Origin: Pseudomonas sp. BSw22131
Lineage (GTDB): Bacteria > Pseudomonadota > Gammaproteobacteria > Pseudomonadales > Pseudomonadaceae
Assembly (NCBI RefSeq): GCF_026810445.1
Contig: NZ_CP113949.1
Location: 5,197,501 to 5,261,500 of the forward strand
Direction of reading: 5' to 3'
Length of the DNA stretch: 64,000 nucleotides
The notes beneath the pieces are model-generated. The model did no database searches. It saw only the letters and a program-made list of their open reading frames with translations, and was not told where the DNA came from. Both the position numbers and the translations under genes were made by a program. Below, in pieces: positions 10,692-17,301 of the stretch (positions within the stretch are counted from its first letter, which is position 1; every line of letters begins with the position of its first letter).

Positions 10692-11743
10692 TCTTCATTC
10701 TCCTGCTTGAATACCGCGGTAAAGGCACCCAGCTCTTCCAGTTTTTCCCGAGCCAATCCGGTGTGCAACGCGTCGTGGGCCAACGCCACACCTTCCTTCA
10801 ACGAAGACGCATGATCGGCGGCGTAGAGCGCGGCACCCGCGTTGAGCACGATCATCTCCGCCGCTTTCTGACCCTGTTCCGTCTTGCGTCGGCCCAGCGC
10901 ATCGCGGATCAACTCCAGCGATTGAGCGGGGCTTTCAACCACCAGACCGAACAAGCTCTGGCTCTTTATACCTAAGTCTTCGGGCTGCACCCAGTATTCG
11001 GTCACTTCGCCGTTCTTGAGTTCCGCTACAAACGTCGGCGCAGCGAGACTGAACTCATCCAGCCCGTCCTGAGAATGAACCACCAAAACGTGCTTGCTGC
11101 CCATGCGCAGCAATACTTCTGCCAATGGACGGCACAACGCCTGACTGAAAACGCCGACCACCTGATGCTTGACCCCGGCAGGATTGGTCAGCGGGCCGAG
11201 CATGTTAAACAGCGTGCGCAGCCCCAACTCTTTACGCGGCCCGGCTGCATGTTTCATGGCGCCGTGGTGCGTTTGAGCGAACATGAACCCGATGCCGACA
11301 CTCTCGATGCAGCGCGCCACTTGTACCGGGGTCAGGTTCAAGTAAACACCTGCCGCCTCCAGTAAGTCCGCGCTACCACTTTTGCCTGATACCGCTCGAT
11401 TGCCGTGTTTGGCAACTGTGCAGCCGGCGGCCGCAATGACGAAGGCAGACGCCGTTGAAACGTTGAATATGTTCGCACCGTCGCCGCCGGTGCCGACGAT
11501 GTCGACCACGCCATCAAGGGTTTTAAGTTCAACCTTGTCCGCCAGCTCCCGCATGACCGAGACCGCGCCGACGATCTCGTCGATGCTTTCACTCTTCATC
11601 CGCATGCCCATCAGGAACGCGCCGATCTGCGCCTGGGTGCATTGGCCGGTCATGATCTCGCGCATGACGTCGCTCATTTCTTCCGTGCTCAGATCCAGTT
11701 GATTAACAACCCGGCCCAGCGCGGTTTTGATATCGATAGCCAT
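10688..11743 (-). CDS. trpD: Anthranilate phosphoribosyltransferase
   Basis: Transfers phosphoribosyl from PRPP to anthranilate. The 351-residue protein has the PRPP loop [23 protein letters not shown], the [21 protein letters not shown] motif and [22 protein letters not shown]. It starts 9 bases after trpG and overlaps trpC by 4 bases, forming the compact trpGDC operon on the minus strand. Length and motif set are complete, so it should be functional. Confidence 0.97.
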   Translation of the reverse strand: MAIDIKTALGRVVNQLDLSTEEMSDVMREIMTGQCTQAQIGAFLMGMRMKSESIDEIVGAVSVMRELADKVELKTLDGVVDIVGTGGDGANIFNVSTASAFVIAAAGCTVAKHGNRAVSGKSGSADLLEAAGVYLNLTPVQVARCIESVGIGFMFAQTHHGAMKHAAGPRKELGLRTLFNMLGPLTNPAGVKHQVVGVFSQALCRPLAEVLLRMGSKHVLVVHSQDGLDEFSLAAPTFVAELKNGEVTEYWVQPEDLGIKSQSLFGLVVESPAQSLELIRDALGRRKTEQGQKAAEMIVLNAGAALYAADHASSLKEGVALAHDALHTGLAREKLEELGAFTAVFKQENEE

Positions 11744-11752
11744 TGCGTGTCC

Positions 11753-12352
11753 TTAACCCTGACGGGTGCCGCCGGTTTGCTTGAGGAAGTTGGCAAACAG
11801 CTCATGGCCCTGCTCGGAAAGAATCGACTCGGGGTGAAACTGCACGCCCTCGACGTTCAGCGTCTTGTGACGCAGGCCCATGATTTCATCGACCGAGCCG
11901 TCTTCAAGCTGGGTCCAGGCAGTGACTTCCAGGCACTCGGGCAAGGTTTCGCGCTTGACCACCAACGAGTGATATCGCGTCACCGTCAGCGGGTGCTTCA
12001 AACCTTCGAACACGCCTTGGTCTTCGTGAATGAGATCGCTGGTCTTGCCGTGCATCACCTGACGCGCGCGGACCACGTCACCGCCAAACGCCTGGCCAAT
12101 GGACTGATGGCCGAGGCAGACACCGAGGACCGGAAGCTTGCCCGCAAAATGCTTGATCACGTCCAGCGAAACACCGGCTTCATTCGGGGTGCAAGGGCCG
12201 GGGGAAACGACAATGCGCTCAGGGTTCAGCGCCTCGATTTCAGAGATGGTCAGTTCGTCGTTGCGAATCACTTTAACGTCGGCGCCCAGCTCGCCCAGGT
12301 ACTGCACGACGTTATAGGTAAAAGAGTCGTAGTTATCGATCATCAGCAGCAT
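11753..12352 (-). CDS. trpG: Anthranilate synthase glutaminase subunit
   Basis: Class I glutamine amidotransferase that feeds ammonia to TrpE. I place the start at 12352 ([14 protein letters not shown]), giving 199 residues, the normal length. The catalytic triad is visible as Cys in [16 protein letters not shown] and His/Glu in [14 protein letters not shown]. The upstream frame is open but unrelated. The first seven codons, together with upstream control DNA, are duplicated at 16809-17129 across a phage-derived island, so the leader now in use may be of foreign origin. The partner trpE is about 7 kb away on the same strand. Confidence 0.97.
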   Translation of the reverse strand: MLLMIDNYDSFTYNVVQYLGELGADVKVIRNDELTISEIEALNPERIVVSPGPCTPNEAGVSLDVIKHFAGKLPVLGVCLGHQSIGQAFGGDVVRARQVMHGKTSDLIHEDQGVFEGLKHPLTVTRYHSLVVKRETLPECLEVTAWTQLEDGSVDEIMGLRHKTLNVEGVQFHPESILSEQGHELFANFLKQTGGTRQG

Positions 12353-12518
12353 TTTGCGATTAACCTCTTGAATTTGTTGACTTTTATTCAAGCCTATCAA
12401 AATAAATACCCGCATTACTACCCGCTTTTTCAGACGCTGCGAAGCGCTTTTCTGGCGGCATGGATCACGGGCTGAAGGCAAGGCGTTACGGCGGCCGGAA
12501 GATCTGGCTAGAGAAAAG

Positions 12519-12566
12519 TCAGGCGCGCCAGCGCCAACGGGCGTGAACCTTGGTGGCGCGAATCAA
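12519..12566 (-). CDS. trpL: Candidate Trp-sensing leader peptide of trpGDC (copy 1)
   Basis: A 15-codon frame ends in ...HARWRWRA, with two Trp codons separated by Arg just before the stop, as expected of a trp attenuation leader. It lies about 50-75 bases downstream of a good promoter and about 165 bases before trpG. The codon matching the ATG of copy 2 is ATT here, so the start must be the adjacent TTG, an ATT, or something further upstream; no strong Shine-Dalgarno is seen. Attenuation of trpE and trpGDC has been reported for P. putida (from memory). I could not find a canonical attenuator terminator. Confidence 0.5.
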   Translation of the reverse strand: MIRATKVHARWRWRA

Positions 12567-12615
12567 GAGTGTGCTGACTGTAGTCACGAGAGGGATCTCA
12601 TCTATACGTTTCGGG

Positions 12616-12644
12616 ACATTAGCTTACCGAATCACACGGTGCAA
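12616..12644 (-). promoter_or_regulatory. Sigma-70 promoter of trpGDC (copy 1)
   Basis: On the minus strand TTGCAC (12644-12639) and TAATGT (12621-12616) are separated by 17 bases. The same arrangement is kept in copy 2 despite sequence divergence around it, which supports function. Confidence 0.7.
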
Positions 12645-12769
12645 TATCATTGTACGATACAACCTGATAACCGACATTGATCTGCGAAGCCACCCAATTT
12701 ACGGGTACCGACCATTCAAATAAGCGTGCGGTTGCAGTCGTTCCTGATGCGGGGTCTTGCGAGGACGAA

Positions 12770-13286
12770 ATGGAGAAATACAAATTCTTGTATGAGCTTT
12801 CAAAAAAAGCGCTGGACGAGGAGCTTGATCGTTACAAAAAACTCGATGAGAAGGCGAGCCGTTTTCTGAGCATTTTGAGTTTCCGGGATTGCCGCTTACA
12901 CCGCTCTCATCAATACAGCAGCGAGGCGCGTACTGCCATTGGCCTCAGCTGGGTGGGGCGGATGGGTGTTTGTAATTTTGTCAGTTGTGACCTTCGTGGC
13001 GCTGTTCTCAGCTTGGTTCAGGATTTTCAACAGCCTTAAGCTAGCGGACAGCCCGAGGGTGGAAATAGGCGAGGATGTGAATGATTTAGCCGCAGACAAA
13101 GACATAGTCACTAGGTATCACGCGATGGCGTTGTCTTGTCAGGATGCTCATATCCTCGCTAGACATAAGCTAGTTGCAAAAACTGACTGGCTTCAAAGCG
13201 CCTACAAGGAAATACAGTTTTCAACGTATAGTCTCTGTGCGTCAGTGCTCACATACTTTTTGCTTGTTTCCACTGCACTGGCCTGA
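12770..13286 (+). pseudogene. Frameshifted gene for a small three-helix membrane protein
   Basis: An ATG at 12770 behind GAGGAC opens a frame with a charged helix (KYKFLYELSKKALDEELD...) that enters a hydrophobic segment and then loses sense at about 12880. The next frame continues exactly where it stops (SGIAAYTALINTAA), runs through a second membrane helix (VFVILSVVTFVALFSAWF), a 75-residue polar region and a last hydrophobic helix, and ends at 13286. One extra base in AGTTTCCGGG explains the break; the repaired product would have about 171 residues. I do not recognise the family. The layout loosely recalls membrane effectors of bacterial conflict systems, which is speculation. It is either a recent pseudogene, a sequencing error or a frameshift site. 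Confidence 0.6.
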
Positions 13287-13335
13287 GACCTTCGTTTTTT
13301 GGGCCTTTGAGATAGGCTGCTTAAGTTAGCGTTTA

Positions 13336-13449
13336 GGTTATGAATAGTGAATTTACTAACCCTTATAGACGTTAGCTACGTCAGAAAATAAAGTTCTTCA
13401 AAAACATACAGTTATGGAAAAATAACTGTGACCATTACTATTCATAACC
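13336..13449. repeat. Nested inverted repeat, 114 bp, AT-rich
   Basis: The outer arms are a perfect 13-bp inverted repeat (GGTTATGAATAGT at 13336-13348 and its complement at 13437-13449). Inside it lies a second hairpin (ACAGTTAT, loop GGAAAA, ATAACTGT, 13408-13429). The stretch is clearly AT-richer than its surroundings and contains no gene. It could be a small non-coding insertion, an RNA structure or an operator region before the tail-fibre gene. Confidence 0.6.
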
Positions 13450-13554
13450 CCTCAGTGTTAGTTCTCCAGCCCAGCAAATACGGGCAGTTGCGCAAGCCTA
13501 CGCCCCCAGAATAAAAAACTTACCCTTTTCCCGAGCCGACTCCGAGATTCGCCT

Positions 13555-14184
13555 GTGTCTGCCAACGGAAGCTGGTGGCCGATCGGACGGTATGACAGCA
13601 CGCCGCTCGGGCGCCCGGTGATGGAAACCACCGTTGAGTTTCCACCCCGTGGCTATGGCGCACCAAATGGTCCACTGCTGGTACGCGCTGAATGGCCGTG
13701 GCTATGGGACCACGCGCAGAAGTCCGCAATGACGGTATCCGAAGCCGCCCGTGCCGGGAACGAAGGTGACTGGACGAGCGGTGATGGCAAGCTCACCTTC
13801 AGAGCCCCCGAGATACGCGGCGAAATGCTCCGTGTCCTCGACGAAAGCCGTGGGGTGGACAGTTCGCGGCTGGCGGGTTCATGGCAGGACGGCACGTGGA
13901 TCCGGACGACGGCTCAGGAGTGGAGCGGCTCAGATCTTTCCGAGGGTGTTTTTGCGATTGGCACTGCGTTCGCAAGTGACGACGGGCGTATCAGCAATGG
14001 GGGACCAGGAGGACAAATGCCCCCGGGCGCGCGCGTTCCGTCAGGCTCCTCTGAGCTTCATCCCAGGGTCACGGATAACCTGATCATGGGCACTGCTGCC
14101 ATTGATGGCATTTACCCGATCAACACATGGATACGCTTCAGGCCGCGCAACATTGCGTACCCGGGCCGCATAAAAATGATCTGA
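13555..14184 (+). CDS. Tail-fibre C-terminal part with phage collar-type domain
   Basis: A 209-residue product resembling the receptor-binding end of tail fibres of phages and R-type tailocins. It has the collar-domain pattern GNEGDWTSGDGKLTFRAPEI, RGEMLRVLDESRGVD, GSWQDGTWIRT and an end (NTWIRFRPRNIAYPGRIKMI) like the usual WIRxRPRNxA close. The frame is open back to 13462 but contains no fibre-like N-terminus, so it is a 5'-truncated fibre read from a GTG, or a remnant. The other tail genes of the element are absent. R-type tailocin genes are known between trpE and trpG in P. syringae and P. aeruginosa, so this is probably their residue. Confidence 0.72.
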   Translation: MSANGSWWPIGRYDSTPLGRPVMETTVEFPPRGYGAPNGPLLVRAEWPWLWDHAQKSAMTVSEAARAGNEGDWTSGDGKLTFRAPEIRGEMLRVLDESRGVDSSRLAGSWQDGTWIRTTAQEWSGSDLSEGVFAIGTAFASDDGRISNGGPGGQMPPGARVPSGSSELHPRVTDNLIMGTAAIDGIYPINTWIRFRPRNIAYPGRIKMI

Positions 14185-14195
14185 GAACTGAAGAA

Positions 14196-14762
14196 ATGGC
14201 TATCTACCTAATTGAAGAAACAACCCTGATGGTCGGGCCGGTCGAATGCGCTGTTGTCCCTGGAATGGGTATCCAGTTGCCTGGCAATGCACGGGAGCTT
14301 GAAGCTGTGTTGCCAGATCCGGCGCCCGGTGAGGTGTGGGTGTGGTGCAACGAGTCGGCACAACAGGTGCCCGATCAGCGCGGTACGGTGTTTCACACCG
14401 AGACCGGCGCCAGGCTCGAATGGACTCTGCCCGGGGAGCTGCCCCCGGTCTACGCCCGCATAACATGGCCTGGCCCGTATCACGTCTGGCAGAACGATCA
14501 CTGGCAGTTGGATGCCCAGGCGAAGACTGCCGCAGAAACACACCAGGCGTTGGCCGGTGTCGACGAGTTGTTGGGCAAAGCCGCGATACGTATCGCGCCG
14601 TTGGAGGATGCGGTTGAGTTAGACAAGGCCACTGCGCAGGAAAAAGCCGCCCTGTTGCAATGGAAGAGCTATCGAATCGAGCTCAACCGTATCGAGGACC
14701 AGGAGGGCTTCCCGTCAGACATCCAATGGCCGGCCCCGCCGGAAACCCGCTACGCCCGGTAA
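14196..14762 (+). CDS. Tail fibre assembly protein
   Basis: A 188-residue chaperone-like protein that helps fold and attach the tail fibre encoded just upstream. The ATG at 14196 is 11 bases after the fibre stop. Features are the N-terminal beta-rich part, the RITWPGPYHVWQNDHWQLD motif, a helical DLLGKAAIRIAPLEDAVELDKATAQEKAALLQWKxYR-like region (residues about 130-165; only landmarks given) and the end DIQWPAPPE, all typical of the caudoviral tail-fibre assembly family. It is intact although most of the phage is lost. Confidence 0.82.
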   Translation: MAIYLIEETTLMVGPVECAVVPGMGIQLPGNARELEAVLPDPAPGEVWVWCNESAQQVPDQRGTVFHTETGARLEWTLPGELPPVYARITWPGPYHVWQNDHWQLDAQAKTAAETHQALAGVDELLGKAAIRIAPLEDAVELDKATAQEKAALLQWKSYRIELNRIEDQEGFPSDIQWPAPPETRYAR

Positions 14763-14899
14763 AGAAAGAGGACGGCCAGCCCAGGTGTTCGAGCACCTGA
14801 GCTGACCGCCAGTCCGCAGCACCAACCTGCAAACCAGCCAAGGCCCTCTGCTCACGCGCGAGCGACAGAGAGCCTATCAGATGCCAAAGGTTTGCCTAG

Positions 14900-15094
14900 A
14901 TGATTGAAATACGCTGTGGCCAATGCGCCCGCAAGCTCGCTGCGGCCAGCGGCTTCACCGAACTGCAAATCAAGTGCCCGCGCTGTCGGACGCTTAATCA
15001 CCTGAAGGCCCCGAGCCTCCTGCCAGAACGCCATGAGCATCCCACCACAGGAACATCTGGATGCCCACCATTGGAAGCCTGTTCGCAGCCATAG
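14900..15094 (+). CDS. Com-like zinc-finger regulator
   Basis: A 64-residue protein with CGQC near residue 6 and CPRC about 17 residues later, the four-cysteine zinc finger of phage Mu Com, with LQIKCPRCRTLNHLKAPS as a typical end of the finger. In Mu, Com binds mom mRNA and frees its ribosome site. Here the coding sequence runs 34 bases into a cytosine DNA methyltransferase gene, the same overlap design as com-mom. It therefore probably controls translation of that methyltransferase. An AAGG lies 9 bases before the ATG. A hairpin in the preceding gap (CAGGTG/CACCTG, 14783-14800) may be a small terminator or regulatory element. Confidence 0.75.
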   Translation: MIEIRCGQCARKLAAASGFTELQIKCPRCRTLNHLKAPSLLPERHEHPTTGTSGCPPLEACSQP

Positions 15095-15906
15095 GAGGCT
15101 TTGACCTTGGATTCGAAAATGCAGGCTTCAGCACCGCCTGGCAAGTGGAACTCAACCCCGTTAACCGGGCTGTCCTTGCCGATCGATTTCCCCACGCACA
15201 GCGATTTGACGACGTCCGAGAGTGCGGCGCCCACAACCTCACCCCTGTCGACGGCGTCACTGGCGGATTCCCCTGCCAGGACATCAGCCTCGCCGGCGCC
15301 CGATCCACCAACAAAGACAAGCGCGGCCTGCGTGGCGAGCGCAGCGGTTTATTCTGGGAAGTCATACGCATCCTCAAGGAAATACAACCCCGCTGGGTGG
15401 TGCTTGAGAATGTCGTTAACCTGCTCGCAGTCAACGATAGCGAAGACTTTGAGACAGTCATCAGGGCCCTTGCGGACTGCGGGTATGTGGGACTCTGGCG
15501 AGTGCTTAATGCTCAGTATTTCGGAGTCCCCCAGCAGCGTCGTCGCCTATTCCTGGTCGCAGGTCGTGGACAAATGCCCCCCATGGACTTGCTGGCTGAC
15601 GCCGCGCCAGTGGACGCAATATCTCCAGCGTCTAGCGCGACACCCTGGCCAGTGCCGGCGGATGCCTGGGCTGCCAATACTCTCCTGGCAAACAAAGCCG
15701 GATCACAGATCGCTCTGGGCTGTACCACTTTCGTCTCTGAGCCGAACAGATGGGATCAGATGGTTAAGCGGCAGCGAGCGTCTGAAACTGATGGGCTTTG
15801 CCTCGGACTGGATGCGGCCAACCTTGCGGAGGCTTTCAGTGCCGGAAACGCCGTTGTGCCGCAGGTCGCGGAGTGGATCGCGCGCAAGCTCATGAGTGCG
15901 GGTTAA
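15061..15906 (+). CDS. C5-cytosine DNA methyltransferase
   Basis: Transfers methyl from AdoMet to cytosine in DNA. The 281-residue protein has motif I (SLFAAIGGFDLGFENAG), motif IV with the catalytic cysteine (GGFPCQDIS), motif VI (WVVLENVVNLL), motif VIII (QQRRRLFLVA) and motif X (AGNAVVPQVAEWIARKL) in the right order. The target-recognition part between VIII and X is short, at about 95 residues, so it may be a compact phage enzyme. No restriction endonuclease gene is next to it, so it is a solitary methylase, probably for host or phage protection. The start overlaps a Com-like gene by 34 bases. Recognition sequence unknown. Confidence 0.88.
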   Translation: MPTIGSLFAAIGGFDLGFENAGFSTAWQVELNPVNRAVLADRFPHAQRFDDVRECGAHNLTPVDGVTGGFPCQDISLAGARSTNKDKRGLRGERSGLFWEVIRILKEIQPRWVVLENVVNLLAVNDSEDFETVIRALADCGYVGLWRVLNAQYFGVPQQRRRLFLVAGRGQMPPMDLLADAAPVDAISPASSATPWPVPADAWAANTLLANKAGSQIALGCTTFVSEPNRWDQMVKRQRASETDGLCLGLDAANLAEAFSAGNAVVPQVAEWIARKLMSAG

Positions 15907-15969
15907 AACCTGAATGCCTGATTTACAACACAGTGCCGGTCATCGAAATGGCAAGGGTTTGAGCAAAAC

Positions 15970-15985
15970 CTGTCATTTCTGACAG
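15970..15985. promoter_or_regulatory. 16-bp palindrome upstream of the orphan acp gene
   Basis: CTGTCA-TTTC-TGACAG is a perfect dyad centred about 77 bases before the acyl-carrier-protein start. It may be an operator or a small RNA hairpin. No known repressor box is recognised. Confidence 0.4.
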
Positions 15986-16054
15986 TTGTCCGGCAAGGCT
16001 ATCGAGGGGAGAATTCGGAATGTTGTACTCAATCAACGAAAAAAGAGGTGTGCT

Positions 16055-16297
16055 ATGGACAAGGCCGAGGTTGCTTCCAGGACTAAGAAAATTATCGCTA
16101 AATACCTTGCTGTGGATGAAAGGAACGTTTCTGAGACATCGGGCATCTACAGCTTGGGTGCTGACTCACTCGACGTAGTAGAGATAGCGATCGCCTTGGA
16201 AGAGGAGTTCGGCATTAAGATAGCTGAAGACGAAGGTAAAGATATCCTGACAGTTGGTGAAGTAATCGATTTGGTTTTCAAAAAAAACCCCCGCTGA
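16055..16297 (+). CDS. Orphan acyl carrier protein
   Basis: An 80-residue ACP. The phosphopantetheine attachment serine is S38 in LGADSLDVVEIAIALEEEFGI, and the flanking acidic helix is as in type II fatty-acid ACPs. The start at 16055 follows AGAGGTG. It is not the housekeeping AcpP: it sits alone among phage remnants, with no ketosynthase, acyltransferase or fab gene near, and the Lys-rich N- and C-termini differ from AcpP. It may serve a transferred lipid- or polyketide-related task or compete for phosphopantetheine. A GGGCTGT hairpin follows the stop. Confidence 0.85.
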   Translation: MDKAEVASRTKKIIAKYLAVDERNVSETSGIYSLGADSLDVVEIAIALEEEFGIKIAEDEGKDILTVGEVIDLVFKKNPR

Positions 16298-16311
16298 GAA
16301 GCTATCGAGAT

Positions 16312-16332
16312 GGGCTGTGCGATACAGCCCTT
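16312..16332 (+). terminator. Weak terminator after the orphan acp gene
   Basis: GGGCTGT, loop GCGAT, ACAGCCC, then TTCT. The stem is good but the T tail is short, so it may be only partly effective. Confidence 0.5.
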
Positions 16333-16662
16333 CTAAATAAACAAGCCAGACACCATTGGCTCGCGATAACCCGCGATAACAGCAATCCTCACCTGCACCC
16401 CCTCAATGCTGGTTTTTTTGTTTCTGGAGAAGAGCTTTACATCACCCGCCATCGCCGTGATCCGCTCGCCATCTGTAGGCCTTAACGCTACAACACTACG
16501 CGCGCGGCAGCCTGTGTTTTCCTTACCGGCGATTCGAAACCGGTAGCGCCAAAGCTTGGAGCCGTTCGGCCGGATCTCCAGGAACAATCCGGCGCTGTCG
16601 GTCAACTTGATAGCTGTTGCACCAGGCTTTGCCTGGCGTATTTTGATATCGGTGAGGGCCAT
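16333..16662 (-). pseudogene. Truncated tyrosine integrase (P4-like N-terminal domain)
   Basis: The first 46 residues (MALTDIKIRQAKPGATAIKL..., then AGLFLEIRPNGSKLWRYRFR) match the N-terminal DUF4102 arm-binding domain of P4/prophage integrases. After AGKEN the sequence no longer resembles an integrase; about 60 unrelated residues follow to the stop. The core-binding and catalytic domains with the R-H-R-Y residues are gone. The start faces a trpG-derived att-like repeat about 150 bases away (16809-16831), the usual position of such an integrase next to its attachment site. It is probably the broken integrase that built the island. Confidence 0.75.
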
Positions 16663-16995
16663 GAGGGTATGGGGTATCGGCGAAATGATACCCGCATTTT
16701 CTTAGGATGTCGGCGCTTAAGCGCGGACGGATACGGATGGAAGGGGATGTCTGACCGAGCAAATGCGGGCCTTATTGGCCGCCAACGGATGCGCATGGAC
16801 ACTGATGATAGTTATCGATCATCAGCAGCATGTGTGCTCAACCTTTTGAATGTCTGACTTCAACGATGCCTTGCCTGTTTCATGCTCGCAGTTTTATCCG
16901 CCATTGTGGTCGCCGGAGGTTATCGGGCGAGGCGGTCAATCCAGAACTTCAGAAGGCATATCAATACAGGTCCGGCATGGCCGGCAGGGAAATAG

Positions 16996-17040
16996 TCAGG
17001 CGCGCCAACGCCAACGGGCGTGAGCCTTGATAACGCACAT
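16996..17040 (-). CDS. trpL: Candidate Trp leader peptide (copy 2, cut off from trpG)
   Basis: A 14-codon frame, [14 protein letters not shown], with an ATG start and two Trp codons next to the stop. It lies about 53 bases downstream of a well-kept promoter. It aligns codon by codon with copy 1 and with the Gph C-terminus upstream of trpE. Transcription from here would run leftwards, antisense to the island genes, about 4.6 kb away from the real trpG. No strong ribosome site is seen. Confidence 0.5.
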   Translation of the reverse strand: MCVIKAHARWRWRA

Positions 17041-17092
17041 CAAGAATTTGCTGACAATAGACACAGGAAAGGTCTCATTTATACGTTGCGGC

Positions 17093-17121
17093 ACAGTAGC
17101 GTACCGACGCATACCGTGCAA
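17093..17121 (-). promoter_or_regulatory. Sigma-70 promoter, copy 2 of the trpGDC promoter
   Basis: TTGCAC (17121-17116), 17-base spacer, TACTGT (17098-17093), identical in layout to the promoter at 12616-12644. Confidence 0.6.
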
Positions 17122-17301
17122 TATCACAGTGTCCCGGCGGCAGGCGGCGCAGGTGATCGGCGTGTGATTCGTCCTCACACCATGCAGTTGGGCCCCCTCG
17201 TACGGCACAGAATCTTCGTGCCAAACGCGCCCGCTGCTGGCGACCTTGCGGGTGGCTGCTACCTTGTCGTACGGACTCAATATAAAAACAAGGACTACGC
17301 G

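Larger units (their letters stand above)
12330..12652 (-). repeat. Copy 1 of the duplicated trpG start and promoter-leader region
   Basis: This segment repeats, in direct orientation, as 16809-17129. The first 23 bases (12330-12352, trpG start and first codons) are identical. The middle 165 bases are only weakly similar. The last 132 bases (12518-12649) align without a gap to 16995-17126 with about 106 identities by eye. Both copies keep a promoter and an Arg-Trp leader-peptide end reading towards trpG. No other gene was found in the 417 bases between trpG and 12770. Confidence 0.85.
16809..17129 (-). repeat. Copy 2 of the trpG start and promoter-leader region (island junction)
   Basis: Direct repeat of 12330-12652. 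It begins with a 23-base stretch identical to the trpG start; read on the minus strand it encodes MLLMIDNY and then a different end, a 19-residue trpG stub closed by TAA. It then contains diverged leader DNA, the ARWRWRA peptide end and the promoter. It is likely the chromosomal half left behind when the element inserted at trpG. The DNA on either side (16663-16808 and 17130-17301) shows no gene; the latter is the estA upstream region. Confidence 0.85.

Noticed and set aside
9588..10814. 408-codon plus-strand frame opposite trpC and the lipoate-ligase-like gene
   Set aside because: Antisense to trpC with intact active-site motifs; no independent support.
12353..12517. Attenuator terminator for trpGDC
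   Set aside because: I looked for a stem with a T tract on the minus strand. Only short stems such as CGCT-TCGC-AGCG were found, with A residues after them, so no terminator is claimed.
16663..16808. Additional gene between the integrase remnant and the trpG-derived repeat
   Set aside because: Open frames here are short, overlap on both strands and show no domain or ribosome site.
12353..17301. CRISPR array or complete restriction-modification system in the island
   Set aside because: No regularly spaced repeats and no endonuclease gene are present; only a solitary methyltransferase is seen.
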